Below are positions 1 through 7,599 of a DNA stretch of 11,771 nt, in pieces. Made by a program: the position numbers and the translations under genes. Where the stretch lies: contig JBNKIW010000063.1 in assembly GCA_050290865.1 (NCBI GenBank), positions 1-11,771 on the forward strand. The letters run 5' to 3'. This DNA comes from JARRLC01 sp050290865 (GTDB lineage Bacteria; Pseudomonadota; Alphaproteobacteria; Rhizobiales; Rhodomicrobiaceae). Each line of letters starts with the position of its first letter. Position 1 is the first letter of the stretch. Below the pieces are notes generated by a model, which searched no databases, had not been told where the DNA came from, and was given only the letters and a program-made list of their open reading frames with translations.

Positions 1-2
1 CG

Positions 3-191
3 ACCCTTGCCGAGTTGCTGCTCATCAGCCGAACGATCCACGGCCTGGTGCTATCCGCGGCATCCGATGCTCAGATCGAGGCGGCGGCGCGGAATGAGGG
101 CATGGCCGGTATGTATGAGGACGGCATCACAAAGGTCTGGCGGGGCGAGACAACCATCGAGGAAGTCTTGCGGGCAACCCGCGTCGTCTGA
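3..191 (+). CDS. gspE: Type II secretion ATPase GspE, C-terminal end (partial)
   Basis: The frame is open from the window edge to TGA at 189-191 and gives the last 62 residues of a GspE/PilB-type secretion ATPase. The segment has the family's C-terminal layout: a hydrophobic 'AELLLISRTIHGLVL' helix, then 'EGMAGMYEDGITKVWRGETT' and the closing 'IEEVLRATR'. This matches the usual '..GM.T...DG..K...G.TT.EEV.R.T' end of these hexameric cytoplasmic ATPases, which power pseudopilus assembly at the inner membrane. The Walker A/B and zinc-binding parts lie outside the window. The following gspL starts 33 bases downstream on the same strand, so the two are probably co-transcribed. PilB or another GspE homologue is possible from the fragment alone; the gspL-gspM neighbours favour GspE. 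Confidence 0.85.
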   Translation, partial: TLAELLLISRTIHGLVLSAASDAQIEAAARNEGMAGMYEDGITKVWRGETTIEEVLRATRVV

Positions 192-224
192 CTGTGCGAG
201 TGGGACAAAGCTGGGGGGCACGTC

Positions 225-1361
225 ATGTCGATGATCGCGCTGCGATCGTCTCAATGGATGGCAAAAGCATCCGATTTCCTGGCGCAAGCTGGGCAGTGGT
301 GGCTGAGAGAATTCCTGTCCTTGTTTCCCGCCCGGGTCACCGAGTGGCTCATGGATGGCAGGGCAAGGCGTCTCGTGCTGAAGCCGGCGCCCGAAGCGGT
401 GAGCCTGGACCTCATCAACGATCGCAGACAGGTGCTGGCAAGCACCACGATGAACCGGGCCGGCTATTCGCCCGCGCTGATCGACAGCTTCTTGAAATCC
501 AACCGTCTGAAGCGCCGCGACGTCGCGCTGGGCGTGCGTCTCGATCCAAATGCGATCTTCCGGCGGGAGGTTATGCTGCCGGTTCAGGCCGCACCGTCGA
601 TAGGCGCCGTCCTTGAGCAGGAACTGCTGCGAAAGACGCCGTTCCGGCTTCAGGATGTCTATCACGACCATGTCTTGCGCCGGACGGGAGAGAAACTCCA
701 GGTCTCACACTGGGTGGTGCGCAGGCAATTCGCGGCAGATGCGCTTGATGCGCTGGGCCTCGGCGCCAATGAACTGGCCTTTGTGGACGCAGACGGTGCA
801 GACGATGGTACGCTGCCCCCTGTCGTGAGGCTGAGGAATGGCAATGCTGCGAGCAGATGGACGGGAAAGATCCTGCTGGCCTTGACGCTTTCGGCCCTCC
901 TGCTTGCGATAATCGCCGGCGTGCTGAAATATCGGCAGCAGCAGGCCGTACTGGATCAGCTTGCCGTGCAAATCCCCGTCGCCAAGGCGAAAGCGCAGCA
1001 AGTTCGCTCAGTGCTGGAAGCAACCGACTTGACGCGTAAGTCCACGACTTATCTCCGCAAGCAGAAACGCGACCAGCCCGGTCTCATCGATGTGTGGGAG
1101 GAAGTCTCGACAATCCTTCCCTCAACGTCCTGGCTCACCGAATTGCGAGTCTCCGAGGCGTCCGATGGAAAACAGCAGATCACCCTCACCGGCTTTTCGG
1201 ACGCCGCCGCCAATCTCGTCAGCGTAATCGACAGATCGCCGCTCTTCGCCGACGCCACCTTGACCGCGCCGATTTCCCTGGACCCAACCGAGCAGAAGGA
1301 GCGCTTCGTCATTCAGGCTACGGTCGAAAAACGCGAGCCCTCCCGGGAGGCATCGCGATGA
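225..1361 (+). CDS. gspL: Type II secretion inner-membrane protein GspL (PilN-like C-domain)
   Basis: 378 residues. The N-terminal part (about 1-205) is cytoplasmic and resembles the actin-like GspL/PilM-type domain that contacts GspE. A single membrane helix lies at about 214-234. A coiled-coil-prone stretch (about 235-285) follows, then a PilN/fimbrial-assembly domain containing 'ILPSTSWLTEL' and 'ITLTGFSDAAANL' (about 296-335), typical of this family. GspL anchors the ATPase to the inner-membrane platform and pairs with GspM. The ATG at 225 is chosen because a G-rich Shine-Dalgarno run (213-218) lies about 6 bases upstream and the previous gene ends at 191. The stop overlaps the gspM start (ATGA, 1358-1361), suggesting translational coupling. 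No lesion is visible. A PilN-like name would also fit; the context supports GspL. Confidence 0.87.
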   Translation: MSMIALRSSQWMAKASDFLAQAGQWWLREFLSLFPARVTEWLMDGRARRLVLKPAPEAVSLDLINDRRQVLASTTMNRAGYSPALIDSFLKSNRLKRRDVALGVRLDPNAIFRREVMLPVQAAPSIGAVLEQELLRKTPFRLQDVYHDHVLRRTGEKLQVSHWVVRRQFAADALDALGLGANELAFVDADGADDGTLPPVVRLRNGNAASRWTGKILLALTLSALLLAIIAGVLKYRQQQAVLDQLAVQIPVAKAKAQQVRSVLEATDLTRKSTTYLRKQKRDQPGLIDVWEEVSTILPSTSWLTELRVSEASDGKQQITLTGFSDAAANLVSVIDRSPLFADATLTAPISLDPTEQKERFVIQATVEKREPSREASR

Positions 1362-1945
1362 CCGCCCTCTGGCAGGACAAACCCTGGCTGCGCCGCGCGG
1401 CGTTTGTTGGCGGCAATCTCGCTGGCCTGTTCGCGATCATCACGCTGATCGTCATGCCGCTGCAGTCCCTTTTCGCCGAACGCGACGCGCGCATCGCCAG
1501 GCAAGCCGAGATCCTGGCTCGCGCCCGAGCGATTGCGGAGCGTGCCCCCGACATCGAGCGCCTCGCCCGCGAGGGCAGTGCGAACATCGCGCGCGGCGAG
1601 TTTCTGCTTGGTACGAACGAGGGCGTTGCCGCTGCGGGTCTGCAGGCGCGTCTGAAGACCATGGCCGTGACGGCAGGGGCCAGGTTACGCTCGGTGCAGG
1701 GGCTGCCCGCCATGAATGAAGGACCGCTGCGTTACCTCGGGGCACGGCTGCAGATTTCCGGTCCCCTGCAAGCCATTCAGCGGACCACGCATGCGGCGGC
1801 GGCGGCCGCAAGGCCCTATTTGTTCGTGAGGGCTGCGGCCATAAAACCATCCAGGGCGGTCAGCAAACCGAACCCCGCCTCCGAACCGGTGATCGAAGCG
1901 CAGCTCGATGTCTGGGCCGCCTTTCAGAGTGAGGAGCGTAAATGA
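1358..1945 (+). CDS. gspM: Type II secretion protein GspM
   Basis: 195 residues from the ATG at 1358, which overlaps the gspL stop. A short cytoplasmic N-terminus with basic residues is followed by one membrane helix (about 17-39). A charged, helical periplasmic stretch (about 40-75, Arg/Ala/Glu rich) and a small globular domain come next, including 'LRYLGARLQISGPLQAIQ' (about 126-143). This helix-plus-ferredoxin-like layout and size fit the GspM family (T2SSM_II type). GspM is the inner-membrane partner of GspL. The frame is open for a long way upstream inside gspL, but the ATGA overlap and membrane-helix position fix the start. The gene ends in another ATGA overlap (1942-1945) with the next gene, so L, M and the next gene form one translationally coupled unit. 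Low sequence conservation in this family makes context the strongest evidence. Confidence 0.8.
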   Translation: MTALWQDKPWLRRAAFVGGNLAGLFAIITLIVMPLQSLFAERDARIARQAEILARARAIAERAPDIERLAREGSANIARGEFLLGTNEGVAAAGLQARLKTMAVTAGARLRSVQGLPAMNEGPLRYLGARLQISGPLQAIQRTTHAAAAAARPYLFVRAAAIKPSRAVSKPNPASEPVIEAQLDVWAAFQSEERK

Positions 1946-2457
1946 TGGCTTTTCGTGCAGCGCCGCTGACGGTGATGGCGTTGTTCGCGCTGCTGAGTGT
2001 CAATGGCTTGCTGCTGGCGGCAATCGTCGCGAATAGCGTCGGGAATGGCAACGTTCCATTGTACACGGCCGAATGGTCGCCAAAGCTCTCCACGCCGGGG
2101 GACGATACCGCCATTGCCCCCAAACCGCTCGGAGCCTACCGGCAGATCCTGGCACAGCCCGCGTTCTCCAAGACGCGCACTCCTTTCGTGCCGCCGCGCC
2201 CGGCGCCCGTCGCCGTACGGCCAAAGACTGCCCCGCGAGCGCCGGTCATCACCAATCCGGGACTGGTCTTGGGCGGCGTGGCGATCGCCGACGGTGTACG
2301 GAAGGCGTATTTGAGCGCCAAATCCGATGCGCGAGGGACATGGGTGGCGGAGGGGGAAGAGTTCAAGGGGTGGCGAGTACAGTCGGTCAACGGCGCGAAT
2401 GTGAAGATCGCGAAAAGCGGCCGGACGTTCGAATTGACGCTGTATCCCAAGCTGTAG
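1942..2457 (+). CDS. Type II secretion GspC/GspN-like inner-membrane protein
   Basis: 171 residues, starting at ATG 1942 with a GAGGAG ribosome site at 1931-1936. A membrane helix spans about 8-30. A proline-rich linker (about 80-105, 'PPRPAPVAVRP') then leads to a C-terminal beta domain (about 106-170). That domain shows 'LVLGGVAIADGVRKAYL', 'WVAEGEEFKGWRV' and 'GRTFELTLY', the pattern of the GspC homology region that docks to the outer-membrane secretin. The segment 'ILAQPAFSKTRTPF' (about 69-82) is also typical of the small GspC/GspN-like proteins found at the end of alphaproteobacterial T2SS operons. It probably links the inner-membrane platform to the secretin. There is no PDZ domain, so it is shorter than classical GspC. 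It overlaps gspM by four bases and is the last gene of the operon. Either the GspC or the GspN name could be applied. Confidence 0.72.
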   Translation: MMAFRAAPLTVMALFALLSVNGLLLAAIVANSVGNGNVPLYTAEWSPKLSTPGDDTAIAPKPLGAYRQILAQPAFSKTRTPFVPPRPAPVAVRPKTAPRAPVITNPGLVLGGVAIADGVRKAYLSAKSDARGTWVAEGEEFKGWRVQSVNGANVKIAKSGRTFELTLYPKL

Positions 2458-2908
2458 AGCAGCATGGCGGGGCGCGTGCCCCGGCACGAAGAGTGACCGA
2501 ATAGACCGGCAGCATCTGCCGCTATTGTGTGCGGTGAGCGTGTTCCATCGAGCCCAGCGCCGTGCTGCGGCGGGTGGCGTCTTGATGATGGCCTGCAGGC
2601 TGTCATGTTCGCGACGGAGCCGATCGCAGCGCCGCCCGTGGTTATTCCGATCGGATTGACACTATCCGGGCAAACAACAACCCGACGCTTTAGATCAGCA
2701 GCCAATACTGGCCCGGGAAGAAGGCCAATTCAGCCTCGTTCGCCAAAGAAATCGGCGACCAGGGTGTCAATTGGGAGAGTACTGGTGCGGCCGGTCATTA
2801 CTCAGCAAGCGCCGCTCCGCCGAAAGATAGAAGAGTCCGCTAACGGCCTCAACCGCTTCTTGTGGCGATCGGTGTGACAGATTGTATGCGAACCTGGTGG
2901 TTTCCGTA
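2458..2908. other. Gene-free stretch between two convergent genes
   Basis: 451 bases separate the stop of the T2SS operon from the stop of the convergent CHAT gene. Apart from the hairpin at 2468-2483, I see nothing I can support. A 116-codon plus-strand frame (2527-2877) has no good ribosome site or recognisable motif. A clean but startless 48-codon plus-strand frame lies around 2690-2835 with no known signature. It may be decayed coding sequence or simple spacer. Confidence 0.5.
2468..2483 (+). terminator. GC-rich hairpin after the T2SS operon (possible terminator)
   Basis: A perfect 6-bp stem, CGGGGC-GCGT-GCCCCG, begins 10 bases after the stop codon at 2455-2457. No T-run follows, so it is not a textbook intrinsic terminator. 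It could act as a 3' mRNA end or pause site. The position at the operon end is the main support. Confidence 0.25.
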
Positions 2909-5314
2909 TCAGCGTCCGCCTTCCCCCACCACGACAAATGGCGCCCAGTAGGTCGGGTGCGCAGCGTGCTCGTCGCCTTTGGCAAGAAGAGCGAGCATGG
3001 CGCGGCGGAGGGCTTCGGCGCGGCCTACCTCGCTGTTGCGGGCCATTTCGCCTATCGCCGTGGTGATGAGCTTCACCGTAGCGGCAAAGTCAACAGCCCA
3101 ATGCGAGACCAGTAGCGCGCGGGCTTGCGCATAAATGAAGGCGCGGGCCAGACCGGAGAGGGCTTGCGCGCCAGTAGCGCCGCCCGCGGCGGTGTTGCAG
3201 GCTGAGAGGATCACCCAATCGGCATCGAGCTTGAGGGCCGCGATCTCGCCCGCCGAGAGATAGCCGTCGTCGTGCTCGCTGGCGGTGTCCGGCGGTGTCA
3301 GGATCAGGCCGGGTTCGCTGGTGCCCTTGAGTTCGCCCGCCAGCGCACCATGGGTGGCGAAATGCACGATGCGGTATTGCGCGAGCCGGCCCTCAGCACT
3401 CAAGCGCTTCACCTCGCGTTCGGTGGCGCGGGCACCAAGGCGCAGTTCGCTGGTGTCGGCCTTGAGATTGCGGGCGACGGCACAGAGTTCTTGGGCTGTC
3501 TCGGGTAGCGGCGTCTGTATGCGGAGGTCCGCAACTTGCGCCAGTCCGCCGCGCGTCGCCACGGGCTTCATACCGCCACGCCAGCCAAAGAGCGCTGCAA
3601 CACGTTGGGTGGCGGTCTTACGGCATTGCTGGCTATCGCGGGCAAGCCGGGCCTGTTTCGTGTAATAGGCACCGTATCGCGGATGCTCTTGATCGCCATC
3701 GAGCAGCGGGTTACCGAAGCCGATCAACGATTTGGTGGCAGCGCTTGGACGGGCGACGCGGCGCAGGGCTTTCAGCGAGGACACCGCGGGCAGGATCGTC
3801 ACGGCGTGACTACGGGCGAGCCAGGCGGCGGACTTGTGCCCGGCGCTGGAGGGCGCCGCCGTCACCAGCACCTGGAACGGCAGCTGGGTAAGCGGCCCGG
3901 ACGGCACGATGAGCAGATGCTTGCCTTGGATGAGGTCTTCCACCTGGCCAAACAGCGCCTTGTAGAGCGCATGGGCGCGGGCGTGGCCGAAGGGCAGTGG
4001 TTTGCCAGCATTGGCATCGGCTTGGGTGAAACCCGCGGCGAGGAGCTTGGTGCAAAGCGGCGTGTGCCAGGCAGCGGTGTCCAAGCCGCAGCGCAGCGCC
4101 TGCACTTCGCGGGTGAGCGCCGCCGTTCCCAGTTCGGAGCGTACACAGCGGACTTCGGTCTTGCCAACGACCCAAATGAAGGTTTCTTCGGGCGTTGGCT
4201 TTGCTATTGGCGTATCCAGGAGCAGTACCAGCACCTCATCCGCGCCGAGTTGTGCCTGCACCTCCTCAACCGATATCGGTGCCGGACTAGCAAGTGCGGT
4301 ATAATCCGGGAACTCGATCGCCAGCCGCTTGTCTATTGCTACGACGCGCGCGTCAATGGCTGCAAGCCGGACGTCGTTCTCCGCTTCGACCTTGGTGTCG
4401 CGCCTGGCAGTTGACTGCCCCAGCGCGGCGTTGCGCCAAGCATCCCGCTTCTGCCATTCGGCCACCAGATCTTGGCGTTCACGCGCCACTGCCGCGACTT
4501 GCGGTTTCCCGCCTGCTCCTCGCGCTGCCATCTGCGCCAGCGATCGTGCAGCCTCGGACGAATGCGCCCATTGTGCGGTTTGAAACATCTCGCGGGTAAG
4601 CACCTGGCTGGGTGTTCGGCCTTGCGGCGTCAGGCGGTATACGGCCTTGATAAGCCACCGAAATTGGGAGCTTTTCTGCTCTGCCTCGCTTCTCTTGTTG
4701 CCGGTTCCGCTGACGTCCAGCGCGGCACGCTGCGTGTGCCGCGAGATGGAGGCGGTGCCGCGTCTCCAGAACTGAGCGGCGTGGTGCCAATCGTGCTGCG
4801 AGAAATACAACGTCGCCAGATTGTTGAGGCTCGCAAGCGTGTCGGGATGTTGCTTGCCCAGCACCCGCTCTCGGACCGCAAGAGCGTGGCGGAAAAGTCG
4901 CTTGGCTTCCGCATGGCGGCCCTGGACGTAGCACAACACCCCCCAACCGTCGATGCTTGTGAGCGTGTCAGGATGCTCCTTGCCCAGCACCTGCTCTTGG
5001 GCCACGACGGTGCGGTAATAGAGCGCCTCAGCCTCGGCGTAACGGCCCTGGGTGCGATACAGATCCGCCAGTTTGGCGACGCTTCGAAGCGACGCGGGAT
5101 CGTCCTTGCCCAGCACTCGCTGTTTGGTGGCCAGCAACCGTTCTGCGAGCGGGAGCGCCTCGACGTATCTCCCTTGCCCGAAAAGCTGGCCCACCTCCTT
5201 GTCAAGCGCGCTGATGTCAACGGCGCTTTGCGCACCCGCTGTCGCATGGAACCACAGCGCCAGTATTGCGACCAATACGACACGCCTTGCTATCCGCCTC
5301 AGCCATGCCCGCAT
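2909..5314 (-). CDS. Exported TPR-CHAT domain protein (putative caspase-like protease)
   Basis: 801 residues from the ATG at 5312-5314, chosen because a GGAGG site (5322-5326) sits 7 bases upstream and it opens a signal peptide. The frame extends 22 codons further, without these features. The start has the basic n-region 'MRAWLRRIARR', a hydrophobic core to about 22 and 'ATAGA' before the likely cleavage site near residue 28. Residues 48-173 are three exact-length 42-residue TPR-type repeats. A charged helical region follows. The C-terminal CHAT domain (about 440-800) keeps the clan CD dyad: His655 in 'HFATHGAL' (codon 3350-3352) and Cys706 in 'SACNTAAGG' (codon 3197-3199). The protein is therefore probably an active cysteine protease working in the periplasm or outside the cell, with TPRs binding a partner. 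Its substrate is unknown. It is convergent with the T2SS operon and lies 243 bases downstream of the split SDR gene. Confidence 0.88.
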   Translation of the reverse strand: MRAWLRRIARRVVLVAILALWFHATAGAQSAVDISALDKEVGQLFGQGRYVEALPLAERLLATKQRVLGKDDPASLRSVAKLADLYRTQGRYAEAEALYYRTVVAQEQVLGKEHPDTLTSIDGWGVLCYVQGRHAEAKRLFRHALAVRERVLGKQHPDTLASLNNLATLYFSQHDWHHAAQFWRRGTASISRHTQRAALDVSGTGNKRSEAEQKSSQFRWLIKAVYRLTPQGRTPSQVLTREMFQTAQWAHSSEAARSLAQMAARGAGGKPQVAAVARERQDLVAEWQKRDAWRNAALGQSTARRDTKVEAENDVRLAAIDARVVAIDKRLAIEFPDYTALASPAPISVEEVQAQLGADEVLVLLLDTPIAKPTPEETFIWVVGKTEVRCVRSELGTAALTREVQALRCGLDTAAWHTPLCTKLLAAGFTQADANAGKPLPFGHARAHALYKALFGQVEDLIQGKHLLIVPSGPLTQLPFQVLVTAAPSSAGHKSAAWLARSHAVTILPAVSSLKALRRVARPSAATKSLIGFGNPLLDGDQEHPRYGAYYTKQARLARDSQQCRKTATQRVAALFGWRGGMKPVATRGGLAQVADLRIQTPLPETAQELCAVARNLKADTSELRLGARATEREVKRLSAEGRLAQYRIVHFATHGALAGELKGTSEPGLILTPPDTASEHDDGYLSAGEIAALKLDADWVILSACNTAAGGATGAQALSGLARAFIYAQARALLVSHWAVDFAATVKLITTAIGEMARNSEVGRAEALRRAMLALLAKGDEHAAHPTYWAPFVVVGEGGR
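4796..5173 (-). repeat. Three 42-codon TPR repeats in the CHAT gene
   Basis: Protein residues 48-89, 90-131 and 132-173 form three consecutive units of exactly 42 residues. Each starts 'GRY/GRH.EA', carries 'VLGK..P..L' in the middle and ends before the next 'GR'. This is the kinesin-light-chain-like TPR (TPR_10/TPR_12) pattern. The DNA repeat period is 126 bases. The units have diverged at many positions, so they are not a recent duplication. Confidence 0.85.
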
Positions 5315-6255
5315 TACGCCCCCTCCGGCAATGTGATGAAAGAGTTCCGGCTTTGTGGACGGCCGGTGTGGAATCAGCAAGGCGGGGCCTGAGGTACCGT
5401 TGGCTGAGATGAGGAACCGAACCTTTGGGATGTGCCTGGCGCAACGAAACCGAGCTTCATCGCGGATCCGGTCGGCACCCTGAAGCGAAACCTGTCCACG
5501 AGCACACGCAGACCTGTTATCAGCAGGGAGTTCGGCCCCTCGATCAGCTATACAGGATCACGTTTTCGGCGTCACGCCGAACCGTTTCGCAATCTGCCGG
5601 TCAATAAAACGCTTCGGTAGCACGGCCCGCGCGAGCCAGTTGCTCCATCGGTTGGGAACAACCGCGATGCGTGTGGGCGGATGGGCGGCGGTGAGAGCTC
5701 TTAGCACCTCGCGCGCCACCCGCTCCGGCGGCAAGGCGTTCTTTGCCAGTTCCATGATGTGCTGGCCAAAGGCACGCGCATAGGCGTCGTAGGGGGTATC
5801 CGTGGTTGAGACGCGGTTTCCCGCCGCCTTGCCCCAGATCGGCGTTGCAATTGCGCCCGGCCCGATGACAATCACGTCAACGGCAAAGATGATCAGTTCA
5901 CGGCGTAAACTGTCCGACAGAGCCTCCAGCGCGAATTTCGATGCGGCATACGGCCCCACGAACGGCGCCGCGATCTGGCCGCTGACGGAACTGATCATTA
6001 CGATGCGGCCAGGCGGCCCCTGCCGCGCCTCATCGGTGCCGAGGAGCGGCCCGAACGCCTGGCACGCAGCGATCTGCCCGATGACGTTCACCTCGATCTG
6101 TCGGCGGATGTCGTCAAGCGGCAGGAGCATCAGCGGCCCGGACACGGCAATCCCGGCATTGTTGACGAGGCCGGCGAGCGTTCCGTTGCCCAGCCGCTCT
6201 GCCACGGCCGCCGCGGCGCGGTTGACCGCTTCGCTGTCCGTGACATCGAATACTA

Positions 6256-6269
6256 GTACCCGCCGTCAC
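6256..6269 (+). repeat. Left terminal inverted repeat of the IS630 element
   Basis: GTACCCGCCGTCAC. It matches the reverse complement of the right end (7428-7441) at 11 of 14 positions. The preceding TA (6254-6255) is one copy of the target duplication. Confidence 0.8.
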
Positions 6270-6366
6270 TGAAGGGTGAGTCATGGTTGCCACGTCTTCG
6301 GGGTAATCGTGAGCCTCATCACTTTCCGGCCTTTGCCGCAGCTGCGAAGCGTGATTCAAGCTTGGG

Positions 6367-7431
6367 ATGGCTTACCAAGCAACTCCGATCCGGCTTGATC
6401 CGGAAACCCGCGCAACGCTCGAGGGCTGGGTGCGGGCATCGAAAAGCGAGCAGCGCATGGTCCGGCGCGCCCGCATTGTTCTGCTGGCTGCCGATGGCGT
6501 GGCATCGCGCGCCATTGCGCGGGAGGTGGGCGTCACGCCGGGCATCGCCAGCGTGTGGCGCGCACGTTTTGCCGCCTCTGGCATTGATGGGCTCGGCGAC
6601 AAGCCGCGGCCTGGGGCAAAACCTGTGTACACGGACGAGACCGGCAAACGGATATTGGCGATGCTCGATCAGCCGGTGCCGGCGGGCCGGGCCCGCTGGG
6701 ATGGCAAACTTCTCACCGAGGCGCTTGGCGATGTCGACATCAACTACGTCCGCCGCTTTCTGCGAAAGCACAAAATCGATCTCGGCGGGCGGAAATCATG
6801 GTGCGAAAGCAACGATCCGGAGTTCGCGGCCAAAGCCGCCGACGTGGTCGGCCTCTATATGTCGCCTCCCGAGAATGCCATTGTGCTGTGCATCGACGAA
6901 AAGCCGTCGATCCAGGCTCTGGAGCGTGCGCAAGGGTATCTGAAACTTGCCAATGGTCGCGCTTTGACCGGACACAGCCATGACTACAAGCGGCACGGCA
7001 CGACAACGCTGTTCGCCGCTTACGACGTGGCCACCGGCAAAGTTCTTGCCAGGCATGATAAGCGGCGGCGCCGGAAGGAATTTCTCGCGTTCATGGATGA
7101 GGTTGTCGCGGCCTATCCTGGCCGCCGCCTTGAGGTTATCCTCGATAATCTGAATACGCACAAAAGGAATGATGCGTGGCTGGAGAAGCATCCGCTCGTC
7201 ACCTTCCATTACACCCCGACGCGGGCATCCTGGCTCAATCAGGTCGAATGCTGGTTCTCGCTCCTTCAGGGGCAGTCACTGGCGGGCGCGTCCTTTACGT
7301 CAATCGAGCAACTGAAAGCTCACATTGGTGCCTACGTCCAACGCCACAACGCCGCCGCCGAACCGTTCGTGTGGACCAAATCCGAAGTCCACCAGCGCCG
7401 CGTGAAAGGACGGCGTATCAGTGATTTGTGA
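6367..7431 (+). CDS. IS630-family transposase, intact
   Basis: 354 residues. An N-terminal helix-turn-helix region (about 25-70, 'RAIAREVGVTPGIASVWRARF') should bind the terminal repeats. The catalytic core keeps the DDE triad: Asp177 in 'VLCIDEKPS', Asp260 in 'VILDNLNTH' and Glu294 in 'NQVECWFS'. The 34-residue step between the last two is normal for IS630/Tc1 enzymes. The protein cuts and pastes the element at TA sites. It is encoded in one frame with no frameshift, so the element may be active. The start at 6367 has only a weak upstream G-rich site, but no better start fits and the N-terminus looks complete. Many copies of such elements commonly occur in one genome. Confidence 0.95.
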   Translation: MAYQATPIRLDPETRATLEGWVRASKSEQRMVRRARIVLLAADGVASRAIAREVGVTPGIASVWRARFAASGIDGLGDKPRPGAKPVYTDETGKRILAMLDQPVPAGRARWDGKLLTEALGDVDINYVRRFLRKHKIDLGGRKSWCESNDPEFAAKAADVVGLYMSPPENAIVLCIDEKPSIQALERAQGYLKLANGRALTGHSHDYKRHGTTTLFAAYDVATGKVLARHDKRRRRKEFLAFMDEVVAAYPGRRLEVILDNLNTHKRNDAWLEKHPLVTFHYTPTRASWLNQVECWFSLLQGQSLAGASFTSIEQLKAHIGAYVQRHNAAAEPFVWTKSEVHQRRVKGRRISDL

Positions 7432-7441
7432 CTCCGGGTGC
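7428..7441 (-). repeat. Right terminal inverted repeat of the IS630 element
   Basis: Read on the minus strand it is GCACCCGGAGTCAC, with mismatches to the left end at positions 2, 8 and 9. The transposase stop codon (7429-7431) lies inside this repeat. The following TA (7442-7443) is the second copy of the target duplication. Confidence 0.8.
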
Positions 7442-7599
7442 TAGCGGTGTGCACAAGCCTGTAAATGCCGTCCGCAACCGTTCCGCATCGGCTTCGCTGC
7501 GGACTCCGGCGAAAACGTGAAAATCGGCGTTCGTCAGTGTTTCGACGGTGGTGTAGCCGATGCCCGTCGAAGCACCGGTGACCACCGCAAAGCGCTGTG

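Larger units (their letters stand above)
6256..7441 (+). mobile_element. Complete IS630-family insertion sequence
   Basis: A 1186-bp element with imperfect terminal inverted repeats, one intact transposase gene and flanking TA dinucleotides at 6254-6255 and 7442-7443. A TA target duplication is the hallmark of IS630/Tc1-mariner transposition. The reconstructed empty site is CTAG, the favoured target of many IS630 elements. It lies antisense to the interrupted SDR gene. The ends were fixed by requiring that the host gene's frame be restored exactly, which it is. The intact transposase and the undamaged halves of the host gene suggest a recent insertion. Confidence 0.93.

Noticed and set aside
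2527..2877. 116-codon plus-strand frame in the convergent gap
   Set aside because: No ribosome site, no motif, and Pro/Arg-rich composition typical of chance frames in GC-rich DNA.
2909..5314. CRISPR-associated craspase (TPR-CHAT with Cas7-11)
   Set aside because: No Cas gene or repeat array is in the window, and the signal peptide argues against a cytoplasmic CRISPR effector.
3536..5392. Long plus-strand open frames (3536-4414 and 4472-5392)
   Set aside because: They lie antisense to the CHAT gene, whose catalytic motifs and TPR repeats are clear. The antisense frames show no known motif, and their openness follows from high GC.
5315..5557. Promoter for the CHAT gene in the gap after the SDR
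   Set aside because: No convincing -35/-10 pair on the minus strand; a weak TTGCTG has no partner. Whether CHAT has its own promoter cannot be decided from sequence.
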